A DNA stretch of 43,421 bases, taken from the NCBI GenBank assembly GCA_900754285.1, contig CAAECB010000044.1:1-43421 (forward strand), given 5' to 3'. The notes under the pieces are model-generated. The model was not told where the DNA came from and did no database searches. It saw nothing but the letters and a program-made list of their open reading frames with translations. Positions 25,795 to 33,932 of this stretch are shown piece after piece. The stretch comes from Clostridia bacterium (GTDB taxonomy: Bacteria; Bacillota; Clostridia; TANB77; CAG-508). The stretch's first letter is position 1. Each line of letters opens with the position of its first letter. The translations under genes and the position numbers were made by a program.

Positions 25795-27177
25795 TTATTT
25801 AAATCTTTTACCTTTGCTTTTTCTCTTCGTTTCTACATGTTTGCTTTCTTTTCTTATTTCATCTTTATGAATATCTTCATGTTGTGTTACACCATCTTCA
25901 TATGGCATATACATTCCACTATACATATCATTTTTTGAATGAACATGATATACAATTAATATAATAACAACAACTATTATTGCTACACATAAGGCGCCTA
26001 TAATCAAGCATTCTTTTTTCTTTTCCATTATTTTTTCTAAAAAAGTTTTCTCTTTTTTCTCTTTAGTAACATTTATTTGATATGTTGCTGTATTTTCCCC
26101 TGATTCATCAGATACAATAATAGTTATTGTATTTTCGCCATCTTTTAAATTATCATTTCCTAGTATTTCAACTTTATTTTTCTCTGTTATTGGTGTTGCT
26201 ATAACATCTAATTTGTCTTTATCCTCTTTTAATTTTGCTGTATATTCATATACATCTTTTTTAAAACTTGGACTTAATGTTATTCCATCAATTTTTAATT
26301 CTGCTAGTCCTAATGTTTGCTCTTCAGCTTCTGTATCACTACTATTTTCATCTGTTGAGTTATTTTCTTCTTCATCTTGTGATGTAGTATTTTCAGTATT
26401 ATTTTCTTCACTTGTTGAACTTGACTTTCCTTTTGTTACTGTTAATTTATATGTTTTTGTTGTTTTTCCATCTTCAGCTGTTACTTTTATTTCAAAATTG
26501 TTTTGACCATCTTTTAATTGTTTTTTTCCAGTTCCTGATATTGTTTGTCCGCTTTGCCCTTTTGTTGCATATATTTCAATACTAGATACATTATCTGGAA
26601 CCGTTGTTGAATATGATATTTTGCTTGGCGTAAAACCTTTAAAATCATTTGGTTTTATTCCTAAATTTCCTAATGTTGCTACAGATGATTTTGACTGTGT
26701 ACTACTAGTTGTTCCTGTGTTGCTATTTGAGTTTGAATTACTGTTTGAACTATTATTTGAATTGCTTCCAGAATTATTATTAGAACTGCTAGTATCTGTT
26801 GTTTTAGCTGTAACAGCTACACTTGTTGATGCTCCTGCTTCTACATATGCTCCATTTAATACAGCTCTTGAGCTATCTGTAGTTTTTATAACAATTGTAC
26901 CTTCTTTTGTACATTTATAATTTGCTGATTGTGAATATGTACCTGGATTTCCCGACATATCTCCTGCTACTACTTTTATAGTTCCAGAAACAACTCCTGA
27001 AACATTTGCTGTAACACTTGCTGTATGAACATTTGGCACTGTTACTGTAATTGTTACAGTATCTCCTACTTTTGGATTTTTAGGTGTTACATTTATTACT
27101 GTTGCTTTTGCTAAATTATTTATAAATATCATACTAAAAAATAATACAATTGCTAATACTATCTTTTTCTTTTTCAT
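25795..27177 (-). CDS. Surface protein: Ig-like domain, two cadherin-like sandwiches, membrane anchor
   Basis: The protein has 460 residues. The signal peptide is about 1-25 (KKIVLAIVLFFSMIFINNLA). An Ig-like domain follows (about 26-120, starting INVTPKNPKVGDTVTITVTV). Next come a Ser/Asn linker (about 128-160), a cadherin-like beta-sandwich (about 165-250, LGIKPNDFKGFTPSKISYST) and an acidic linker. A second sandwich (about 287-375, LAELKIDGITLSPSFKKDVY) ends YQINVTKE. A membrane helix (about 392-412) leads to a 48-residue charged tail rich in His, Lys and Glu. It lies 52 bp downstream of the dockerin glucosaminidase gene, so the two are an operon. The first domain has the general look of the carbohydrate- or dockerin-binding sandwiches on clostridial surfaces, but cohesin identity is not established. 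Confidence 0.88.
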   Translation of the reverse strand: MKKKKIVLAIVLFFSMIFINNLAKATVINVTPKNPKVGDTVTITVTVPNVHTASVTANVSGVVSGTIKVVAGDMSGNPGTYSQSANYKCTKEGTIVIKTTDSSRAVLNGAYVEAGASTSVAVTAKTTDTSSSNNNSGSNSNNSSNSNSNSNSNTGTTSSTQSKSSVATLGNLGIKPNDFKGFTPSKISYSTTVPDNVSSIEIYATKGQSGQTISGTGKKQLKDGQNNFEIKVTAEDGKTTKTYKLTVTKGKSSSTSEENNTENTTSQDEEENNSTDENSSDTEAEEQTLGLAELKIDGITLSPSFKKDVYEYTAKLKEDKDKLDVIATPITEKNKVEILGNDNLKDGENTITIIVSDESGENTATYQINVTKEKKEKTFLEKIMEKKKECLIIGALCVAIIVVVIILIVYHVHSKNDMYSGMYMPYEDGVTQHEDIHKDEIRKESKHVETKRKSKGKRFK

Positions 27178-27229
27178 CTTCTCTCTTTCCTCCCCTAATG
27201 ATACATTTATTTGTTACATTTTCACTATT

Positions 27230-28720
27230 TTAATTACTATTTAATATTTCTTGTATCATCAAATACATATCCATTGCATCTATTTGTAAATCTTCATTTA
27301 TATCTGCTATTTTTTGAACCTGATTAGACCAGAAAATATTTCCTAAAAGATATTGTATTATTAAATACATATCCATTGCATCTATTACACCATCTCCATT
27401 AACATCACCTTTTAATGTGTTATTGCTGTTATTATTATCACCGCTTGTAGTATTTACTGGAACTAAATACATTTTATAATCTGTTTCATAATCAAACGTC
27501 TCTCTAGGAGCATAACCTACATTACCATTAGATTTTTGAATTTTATCCCAATAAGCCCCATTAATCTTTGTTGTTCCTTTTTCCAATCTTGCTACAATTT
27601 CATCTTTCCATAACCAATCCACTTTAGTGCTATCTTCTGGAGCTTTTCTTAATTTCAAACTATTTTTAACATTAATTTTTACTAAATCTGCATCTGATGA
27701 TACAGTAGAACTTCCAGTTGGTGTTAAACATGCTGTAGATGGCATATTATTAAATACTGGTATTACAAATGTATGTTGAGAATCATATGTTTTAATATCT
27801 AAATATGTATTTCTTAATGTTGCACTTTCCGTTTTGGCTGCAAATAAATTTTGCTGATATTGATGTGAAAATGTAGATTTTTCTGTTACATTAAATTTTT
27901 GAAAATATAATGTATTTTGTCCGACTTTTATATATTCATCTGCAACAAAATCTATTCCTCCTGATATTGATTTGTCTAAAGTATTCCAGCCTTTCTTTTG
28001 AGCATATGCTAGTCCATTTGATATAACTTCTGCACTTGTATTTCCACTTGCTCCAATATTAAAAGCATTATAATATCCTGTTTTACCAGAAACTAATTCA
28101 GAACCACCTTTTCCCTGCTCTTGTATTAATCTAGCAACTATATAATACGCATTTACACCTTTGCTATTTGTTATATTTATAATTTCTTGTTCATGTCCTT
28201 TTAAAAATGTACCTTCTATCATTTTTCTTACTATACTGATATCCGAATTTTTTGCAGTTAATTCTTCAAATTGAAAAATGTCTGCTTCATTTATAGAGTT
28301 ACGAGGGTCCATCATATATTCAATACCAGACTTTGAAGCACATCTCCATGTACCATTATCATATGATTTATTAACTCCACATATACTACATATCCAAGAT
28401 GAATCATGACTTTGTGGAACTAAATTTTTAGGAGAACTTCCATGTCCTAAATATTCTTTTGCAATTGCTTCATTCCAATCTATATTCGTATACAATATTT
28501 TAAAATTCCAATTGGGATGTTTATTTTTTAATTGTTGCAACTGCTCTTTTATTCCTGGATATTTTGAACTATCTATTGCATTTATATCTTCTGATGTAGT
28601 TGCTGCTAATACTTCATTTGTTTCTATAATTCCTAAAAATATATTACTTATTATTAACATTACTATAATCATCGCAAATATAGCCTTTATTTTTCGCCCT
28701 GATTTTTCTTGGCATCTCAT
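27230..28720 (-). CDS. Exported glucosaminidase with SH3 and C-terminal dockerin
   Basis: The protein has 496 residues. A signal anchor occupies about 12-42 (KIKAIFAMIIVMLIISNIFL). The catalytic region of the glucosaminidase (LytD/PF01832) type includes YMMDPRNSINEADIFQFEEL, ARLIQEQGKGGSEL and YYNAFNIGASG. An SH3-like domain follows (about 350-420, VKNSLKLRKAP). A C-terminal dockerin type I pair with two calcium-loop repeats ends it: GDVNGDGVIDAMDMYLIIQY and ADINEDLQIDAMDMYLMIQE. It should cleave GlcNAc bonds in peptidoglycan. The ATG at 28720 follows GGGAGG by eight bases; a longer reading to 28789 would cover the promoter. The dockerin implies docking to a cohesin-type partner, which no gene here clearly encodes. 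Confidence 0.93.
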   Translation of the reverse strand: MRCQEKSGRKIKAIFAMIIVMLIISNIFLGIIETNEVLAATTSEDINAIDSSKYPGIKEQLQQLKNKHPNWNFKILYTNIDWNEAIAKEYLGHGSSPKNLVPQSHDSSWICSICGVNKSYDNGTWRCASKSGIEYMMDPRNSINEADIFQFEELTAKNSDISIVRKMIEGTFLKGHEQEIINITNSKGVNAYYIVARLIQEQGKGGSELVSGKTGYYNAFNIGASGNTSAEVISNGLAYAQKKGWNTLDKSISGGIDFVADEYIKVGQNTLYFQKFNVTEKSTFSHQYQQNLFAAKTESATLRNTYLDIKTYDSQHTFVIPVFNNMPSTACLTPTGSSTVSSDADLVKINVKNSLKLRKAPEDSTKVDWLWKDEIVARLEKGTTKINGAYWDKIQKSNGNVGYAPRETFDYETDYKMYLVPVNTTSGDNNNSNNTLKGDVNGDGVIDAMDMYLIIQYLLGNIFWSNQVQKIADINEDLQIDAMDMYLMIQEILNSN

Positions 28721-28760
28721 GTGTTTTTCCTCCCTAATTTTTTTCTTTTTAATCGAGTTT

Positions 28761-28789
28761 ATTATATCATTGCTGTTTTTTTTCGTCAA
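28761..28789 (-). promoter_or_regulatory. Promoter of the glucosaminidase / surface protein operon
   Basis: On the minus strand, TTGACG (28784-28789), a 17-base spacer, and TATAAT (28761-28766). This is close to consensus. Confidence 0.85.
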
Positions 28790-28832
28790 TAAATTTTGTC
28801 CTTTTTATCAATTTGTAACATTTTTGTAATAG

Positions 28833-28909
28833 AAAAAACATTAGCACTTACTAGAACAAAAGCAGATATTAATAACATTAGCACTTGTCAAAACATTTTT
28901 AAGTCCGCG
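28833..28909. repeat. Family B repeat, copy 2 (extended)
   Basis: AAAAAACATTAGCACTTACT then AGAACAAAAGCAG, ATTAATAACATTAGCACTTG and TTTTTAAGTCCG. The block ACATTAGCACTT occurs twice, 36 bp apart, so this copy is itself partly tandem. It sits between the divergent promoters of the glucosaminidase and U32 genes. Confidence 0.65.
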
Positions 28910-28968
28910 TCTTTGATTTACATACGAAATTTCGTCTTAAATAAAATCTTCCCAAAACAAACAAACTA

Positions 28969-28977
28969 TGATATAAT
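28969..28977 (+). promoter_or_regulatory. Extended -10 promoter of the U32 gene
   Basis: TGATATAAT (TGn plus TATAAT at 28972-28977). The -35 region is poor (TTCCCA at 17 bases). Confidence 0.55.
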
Positions 28978-29028
28978 ATTCAAAGAATGGAAACGACCCT
29001 ATATCTCATGGGTAGAAAGAGGAAAAAT

Positions 29029-31557
29029 ATGTGTGAATTATTAGCCCCTGTGGGCAATTTTGAATGTTTAAAAGCAGCTGTACAAAATGGTGCAGATGCT
29101 GTATATTTTGGCAGCAGTTCATTTAGTGCAAGAGCTTTTGCAAACAATTTTGATAAAGATGAATTAGTAAAAGCAATTGAATATGCCAAATTAAGAAATG
29201 TAAAAACTCATTTAACAATAAATACACTTCTAAAAAATCTCGAGTTACAAGATGCTTTATTTCTTGCCAAATATGCTTATGAAGCAGGAATAGATGCACT
29301 AATAGTTCAAGACTTAGGATTAATTTCATTATTGCAAAAAGAATTACCTGACTTAGCTTTACATGCAAGTACTCAAATGTCTATTCACAATTTAGAAGGT
29401 GTATTAGAATTGCAAAAAATGGGATTTCAAAGAGTTGTACTCTCTCGTGAACTTTCTATACATGAAATTGAATATATTTGTAAAAATTCTAATATAGAAA
29501 TAGAATGTTTTGTACATGGTGCTTTATGTATATCATATTCAGGTCAATGCCTTTTCTCTAGTTTAGTCGGTGGACGTTCTGGAAATAGAGGAAAATGTGC
29601 TCAAAGTTGCAGACTTCCCTATGAATTATTAGAAAATGGCAAAAAAATAGATAATGGATATTTATTAAGTACTCGAGACTTATGCAGTTTAGAATTTTTA
29701 CCAAAATTAATTTCAGCTGGTGTAAAAAGTTTCAAAATTGAAGGCAGAATGAAAAGTCCAGAATATGTAGCAACAGTTACAAGAATTTATAGGAAATATA
29801 TTGATTTAGCAATTGAATGTATAGAATCAAATAATTTAGAAAATTATATTATATCCCCTGAAGATATAAAAGATTTAATGCAAGTATTTAACAGAGGTGG
29901 TTTTTCTAATGGACATCTTGATAATTCTCCAAATAAACACTTAGTATTTAAAGAAAAGCCTAATAATATGGGAATCTTCTTAGGGATAGTAGAAAAATAC
30001 AATTCAAACAAGGGCCATATAACTGTAAAATTAAATGAACCCATTTCAATTGGTGACACAATTTCTCTTCAAAATGAAACAGGTACATACACTATTTCTG
30101 AATTGCTACAAAAAAATAAAAATATTTCTGAAACAACTATTGGTGATACTGTTACTATAGGTAGAATGAAAGGAAATATAAAATCAGGTGATAAAATTTA
30201 TAAATTATCTTCTAAGAAATTAATGATTAATGCTAAAGAAAGTTTTTCTAAAGAATATAAAAAGACTCTGTTAGATGCCATTATTACAATAAAAAAAGAT
30301 AAACCAATATCAATGCAAATAACTCCATCTTTTCAATTACCTGAAATTTATCAAAAAATGAATATCAAAGTAGAACTACCAGAATCAATACCTGTTGAAG
30401 CAAAAAACAGACCCTTAGAAGCCGAAAGCATCGTTCTACAAATTACCAAAACAAACAATACACCTTATCAATTTAAAAATATAAAAGTCAATCTTGATGA
30501 TGGTTTATTTTTACCTAAAATCAGTATGTTAAATGAATTAAGAAGACTTGGATTACAAAAAGTTGAAGAATTTGCTTTATCTAATATTAGACGCAAATCT
30601 ACAACAAAATTTCAAAAATTTGATATTGAAAAATTCAAAAAATTTGAAGAAATTAAAAGATTAGAAAAATTTAAAGAATCTGAAAAATCCGAAAAAGTTG
30701 GAAAAGCTGAAAAAGCTGAAATAGTAACTAGTTCAAAAACTCCTAAAATTTCAGTATTGTTAAATTTGTTAAACACAAATTTTGATTATACTTTACTAAG
30801 TAAAGATATTTCGAATATATATATACCTTTAAAATTTTTCACGATGAATATCTACGAAAATACGATAAAATATATGTCTGATAATTTTAATATTTATATA
30901 TATATTCCTACAATACTTAAAGCCAATTATAGAAATTTAATGATTTCTAATATAAATAAAACCTTAGAAAAATTTAACATAAAAGGATTTGTTATATCTA
31001 ATATTGGAAACTTAGAGTTATTAAATATGCTAGATATTAACACCTCAAATTTTAAAATTGTAGCAAATTACACATTAAATGTTTATAATATAAGCACTGT
31101 TGCAAAATTAAAAGATCTTGGCATTAATACCTTTACCCCTTCTGTAGAATTAGACAAAAACAGTATTATAGACTTGTGTAACTCTAATATACTAGCAAAA
31201 GAATTAATAGTTTATGGCAATATTCCTTTAATGAACACACGCTATTGCTTACTTGGAAAATCAAACTCATGTTATCCAGAATGTACTACAAAATGTACAT
31301 CTAACAATACATATGAACTAAAAGACAGATTAAATATGAAATTTAAAATATTGCCTGATAATACTCAAACAATTACAACGATTTTTAACTGCAAAACTTT
31401 ATCTATTACACCAGAACCTTTCAATATTAACTTTGCAAGAATTGATATTTTAGACGAAAATATTGATACAATTAACAATATTGTTTATACTGTCCTTAAT
31501 AATAAGCGTTGCGAAGGCAAAGATTTTACAAATGGTAATTTAAATCGTGAAATTTAA
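29029..31557 (+). CDS. U32 family protein, RlhA/YdcP-type (probable rRNA hydroxylation factor)
   Basis: The protein has 842 residues. The N-terminal U32 domain starts LLAPVGNFECLKAAVQNGAD and has HASTQMSIHN, RVVLSRELSIHEI and the Cys cluster CFVHGALC ... SGQC ... GKCAQSCR (about 159-195), which ligates an iron-sulfur cluster in this family. KSFKIEGRMKSPEYV follows. A DUF3656-like middle region comes next, so this is closest to E. coli RlhA, which makes 5-hydroxycytidine in 23S rRNA. A Lys/Phe/Glu low-complexity linker (about 525-565, FEKF/KSEKSEKVGKAEKAE) joins a C-terminal part with a second Cys motif (YCLLGKSNSCYPECTTKC). The ATG at 29029 follows AGAGGA; an earlier reading from 28987 lacks a ribosome site. 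A repeat starts directly at the stop. Confidence 0.9.
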   Translation: MCELLAPVGNFECLKAAVQNGADAVYFGSSSFSARAFANNFDKDELVKAIEYAKLRNVKTHLTINTLLKNLELQDALFLAKYAYEAGIDALIVQDLGLISLLQKELPDLALHASTQMSIHNLEGVLELQKMGFQRVVLSRELSIHEIEYICKNSNIEIECFVHGALCISYSGQCLFSSLVGGRSGNRGKCAQSCRLPYELLENGKKIDNGYLLSTRDLCSLEFLPKLISAGVKSFKIEGRMKSPEYVATVTRIYRKYIDLAIECIESNNLENYIISPEDIKDLMQVFNRGGFSNGHLDNSPNKHLVFKEKPNNMGIFLGIVEKYNSNKGHITVKLNEPISIGDTISLQNETGTYTISELLQKNKNISETTIGDTVTIGRMKGNIKSGDKIYKLSSKKLMINAKESFSKEYKKTLLDAIITIKKDKPISMQITPSFQLPEIYQKMNIKVELPESIPVEAKNRPLEAESIVLQITKTNNTPYQFKNIKVNLDDGLFLPKISMLNELRRLGLQKVEEFALSNIRRKSTTKFQKFDIEKFKKFEEIKRLEKFKESEKSEKVGKAEKAEIVTSSKTPKISVLLNLLNTNFDYTLLSKDISNIYIPLKFFTMNIYENTIKYMSDNFNIYIYIPTILKANYRNLMISNINKTLEKFNIKGFVISNIGNLELLNMLDINTSNFKIVANYTLNVYNISTVAKLKDLGINTFTPSVELDKNSIIDLCNSNILAKELIVYGNIPLMNTRYCLLGKSNSCYPECTTKCTSNNTYELKDRLNMKFKILPDNTQTITTIFNCKTLSITPEPFNINFARIDILDENIDTINNIVYTVLNNKRCEGKDFTNGNLNREI

Positions 31558-31620
31558 GGTGTTTTCGGGGCCGGACTCAAAAAACACTAATGCTTTTGGG
31601 GTCGGAGCAAAAAAACATTA
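31558..31620. repeat. Family A palindromic repeats, copies after the U32 gene
   Basis: Two units. 31558-31587 reads GGTGTTTTCGGGGCCGGACT then CAAAAAACAC. 31588-31620 reads TAATGCTTTTGGGGTCGGAG then CAAAAAAACATTA. The first begins on the base after the U32 stop and matches 2666-2696 in reverse complement at almost every position. Confidence 0.85.
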
Positions 31621-31648
31621 GCGAAAACATTCATTTTTATCTATATAA

Positions 31649-31697
31649 TAATCGAGTAGGAACTGAATAATTATTTTATTCAGTTCCTACTCGATTA
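31649..31697. terminator. 22-bp perfect hairpin at the end of the 31695-32885 gene
   Basis: Arms 31649-31670 and 31676-31697 (TAATCGAGTAGGAACTGAAT and so on) are perfectly complementary around TTATT. The right arm contains the TAA stop of the minus-strand gene. T-rich sequence follows on minus only after some bases, so it could act both ways. Confidence 0.75.
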
Positions 31698-32885
31698 ATC
31701 ATTATTTTTATTGACAGTAGTAATAAACCTACCCGTCAAATCATTATTTTTGTTGACAGTAGTAATAAACCTACCTGTCAAATCATAAATATCTTTACTT
31801 CCATCTCTTTCGCCATATAAAAAATCATCAAAGCAATAAATAGACTTATATTTTATAGGCATAATCTTTTTAAAGCCTTTCTTTTCAGATAATTCAATTA
31901 AGCCTATTTTGTTAGCTGTCTCATTGCAAACTAAATAATACCATTTTTCTTTTAATCCAGATACCACTACTTCTCCTTTCACTTTTCCATTAAGCATATA
32001 TTTTTTTAAATTTACAGTATCAAAAAAATATACCTTTTTCTCAGCTTCAATCTCAATAACACTAGATTTTGAACCTGTACATGTTTGCCAATCAAAGTCA
32101 TAAACATTTGTGATTGTATGAATTTCCTCACCATTCAAATTAAATATGATTATCTTATTTCTATTTGTATCTAAATATCTTCCTCCTGCATATGCAACAA
32201 TACAATTATTAAGAATCTTTACTAGATTAAATTCCAAATGATATTTATCTCTACCATCAGTTATATCATAGATTCTCCATTTGTTGTTATTTAACAAAGC
32301 TACCATTTTTTCCGTTATAATAAATGGTGTATTTTCAGCCACCTGATCTACATTTCCAACAAAAGTACCATCTTTCATATAACATTCGCCGCTATAATAA
32401 TCCTGAACTATAACTACACTGTCATAATAGATAAGAGTTGATATTCCAACATTCAAATTAAAATTTCCAATCTCTATATTTAATTTTGAAAATTCAGAGT
32501 CTCCTTTTTTACCTAAATCAATGTTTTTCACATTTCTGCCAAGCATATTAAAAATTTCAATTTTTCTCATTTTAATATTTAATTTGTAATAGGTATCGCA
32601 TTTAGCTTCTAGTGAATTTGTAATTAAACTATAAATATAATATGTTTTATTATACTTATATATTAGATAATTTTCCTCTTCACAAACAAGTTCCCGTTTC
32701 TTTCCTCTATTGCTAGATCCTCCGTTTTTATCATTTTTTGGTTTGAAATATTCTGTACAAATATAACTTCCACTGATTATACTATATAACTCCCGCCTAT
32801 TTCTTCCTTTAGTAACTGATATGTACTTTTTGGATAAAGTGTCTAATCTGTCTCCTTTTTGCAATTTAAAATCTTCTAACTTCAT
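31695..32885 (-). CDS. Beta-rich repeat protein of unknown function with duplicated C-terminus
   Basis: The protein has 396 residues with no signal peptide or membrane segment. Many short beta-strand segments with aromatic and Gly residues (YLIYKYNKTYYIYSLI; KWRIYDITDGRDKY; KKIMPIKYKSIYCFDD) suggest a propeller or WG-repeat-like fold, but I cannot assign a family. The last 29 residues are a perfect protein duplication of DLTGRFITTVNKNN, made by a 42-bp tandem repeat (31701-31742 and 31743-31784). The two copies differ at two synonymous bases. The ATG at 32885 has AAAAGGAG upstream and a near-consensus promoter. The stop lies in a 22-bp hairpin. Confidence 0.8.
   Translation of the reverse strand: MKLEDFKLQKGDRLDTLSKKYISVTKGRNRRELYSIISGSYICTEYFKPKNDKNGGSSNRGKKRELVCEEENYLIYKYNKTYYIYSLITNSLEAKCDTYYKLNIKMRKIEIFNMLGRNVKNIDLGKKGDSEFSKLNIEIGNFNLNVGISTLIYYDSVVIVQDYYSGECYMKDGTFVGNVDQVAENTPFIITEKMVALLNNNKWRIYDITDGRDKYHLEFNLVKILNNCIVAYAGGRYLDTNRNKIIIFNLNGEEIHTITNVYDFDWQTCTGSKSSVIEIEAEKKVYFFDTVNLKKYMLNGKVKGEVVVSGLKEKWYYLVCNETANKIGLIELSEKKGFKKIMPIKYKSIYCFDDFLYGERDGSKDIYDLTGRFITTVNKNNDLTGRFITTVNKNND
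31701..31784 (-). repeat. 42-bp tandem duplication inside the gene
   Basis: Two 42-bp copies with two differences (A/G at the tenth base and C/T in ACCYG). Both are silent, so the encoded 14-residue unit is identical. Confidence 0.95.
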
Positions 32886-32951
32886 AGTTTTTTCTCCTTT
32901 TCTTTTGATATTTATGATTTCTTACTCAAAGCACATAGCTTTATGTTACCT

Positions 32952-32980
32952 ATTTTAACATTTATATATTTTATTGTCAA
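32952..32980 (-). promoter_or_regulatory. Promoter of the 31695-32885 gene
   Basis: On the minus strand, TTGACA (32975-32980), a 17-base spacer, and TAAAAT (32952-32957). Confidence 0.85.
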
Positions 32981-33014
32981 CTTTTATATTTTCAATTTAT
33001 AAATTATCCACATT

Positions 33015-33070
33015 AAAGAACAAAAACGGACATTAATAACATTGGTACTTATTTAGAACATTTTAAAGTC
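33015..33070. repeat. Family B repeat, copy 3
   Basis: AAAGAACAAAAACGGACATT, then AATAACATTGGTACTTATTT, then AGAACATTTTAAAGTC. It is the same block order as 794-850 and 28851-28906. It lies between the RNHCP gene stop and the promoter of the next gene. Confidence 0.65.
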
Positions 33071-33096
33071 AAGTGGGCATTGTAACACTTAATTTA

Positions 33097-33423
33097 CTAT
33101 ATAGTTGGCAATTCTCCACTAGAAAGTTTAATAATCAAATCCATATTATCATCTTTAGCAGCTTTATTTTTTCTGATGGCACCACACTTTTTACAACGAA
33201 ACACAATAACATAACCTTTTTTATTATTAATTTCAAGACCAACAGGCTCTAAAATCCCATGGCATTCCTCTTCCCTGTCTCCTGGATTTTTGTCCACATG
33301 TTTTGAATGCAAACAATATGGACAATGATTTCTACAAGAATATCCTAATTTAGGTACCTTTTTACCACAATTTTCGCAAACAAATTCTTCATCTATTTCA
33401 GTAAATCTTCCTTTTTCTAACAT
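33097..33423 (-). CDS. RNHCP domain zinc-ribbon protein
   Basis: The protein has 108 residues. It carries the name-giving motif of the RNHCP family: FVCENCGKKVPKLGYSCRNH, CPYCLHSKHVDKNPGDREEE, and ECHGILEPVG, then a second Cys pair FRCKKCGAIRKNKAA. The paired CxxC motifs imply zinc binding. It is cytoplasmic by composition. The family's function is not known to me. The ATG at 33423 follows AAAGGA; an upstream reading to 33480 adds only 19 basic residues and lacks a site. It belongs to a minus-strand series with the TSCPD and valS genes, each pair separated by a family A or B repeat. Confidence 0.9.
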   Translation of the reverse strand: MLEKGRFTEIDEEFVCENCGKKVPKLGYSCRNHCPYCLHSKHVDKNPGDREEECHGILEPVGLEINNKKGYVIVFRCKKCGAIRKNKAAKDDNMDLIIKLSSGELPTI

Positions 33424-33520
33424 TTTAATTCCTTTCATTTTCAGATGTTTTTGTGTTTTTGAGAACATCTTTAAAAGCATCTTCTCAATAATATTTTAAA
33501 TCTAATTTTTTATAATTTAA

Positions 33521-33553
33521 GGGTGTTTTTTGAGTCCGTCCCCAAAAACACCC
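33521..33553. repeat. Family A palindromic repeat between TSCPD and RNHCP genes
   Basis: GGGTGTTTTTTGAGTCCGTC then CCCAAAAACACCC: arms GGGTGTTTTT and AAAAACACCC are perfect. It starts 7 bp past the TSCPD stop and probably also acts as its terminator. Confidence 0.85.
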
Positions 33554-33559
33554 TCGAAC

Positions 33560-33808
33560 CTATTTTTTCTTATACTCTTCTAAAGCTCTAGCAATTTGGT
33601 CTGGACAAGAAGTTCCTCTTGAACCGCAATTTATTCCCTTTAGCATTTTAATAATATCATCTATTTTCTTATTTTCGATTAATTTTGATACACCTACCGT
33701 ATTTCCTGGGCATCCTCCAATTATTTTTAGACTTTTTACTACATCTCCATCTATTTCAAAAATCATCTCATAAGAACATACACCTTCTGGTTCATATCTA
33801 TATTCCAT
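33560..33808 (-). CDS. TSCPD domain protein (TIGR03905 type)
   Basis: An 82-residue protein with YEPEGVCSYEMIFEIDGDVV, IIGGCPGNTVGVSKL and the diagnostic GTSCPDQIARALEEYKKK. The same domain occurs at the C-terminus of vitamin B12-dependent ribonucleotide reductases and as small stand-alone proteins such as this one. Three conserved Cys could bind a metal. The ATG at 33808 lies five bases after GAGGTGG; a GTG reading from 33817 would include that site. It is 125 bp downstream of valS, separated by a family A repeat. Confidence 0.9.
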   Translation of the reverse strand: MEYRYEPEGVCSYEMIFEIDGDVVKSLKIIGGCPGNTVGVSKLIENKKIDDIIKMLKGINCGSRGTSCPDQIARALEEYKKK

Positions 33809-33896
33809 ACAATCCACCTCTTTTCCTACTGCACTTTTACAAAATTCAGTACAATTTTTTTATATAACTTTCACTGCCTTTATACTAAAAAGTATT

Positions 33897-33932
33897 AGTG
33901 ATGTTTTTTGAGTCCGACCTCAAAAACACTAC
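33897..33932. repeat. Family A palindromic repeat at the end of valS
   Basis: AGTGATGTTTTTTGAGTCCG then ACCTCAAAAACACTACT. The arms AGTGATGTTTTT and AAAAACACTACT pair with one mismatch. It abuts the valS stop at 33933. Confidence 0.8.

Noticed and set aside
31558..31697. CRISPR-like array from repeated palindromes after the U32 gene
   Set aside because: Units are adjacent without uniform spacers, and no cas genes are present.
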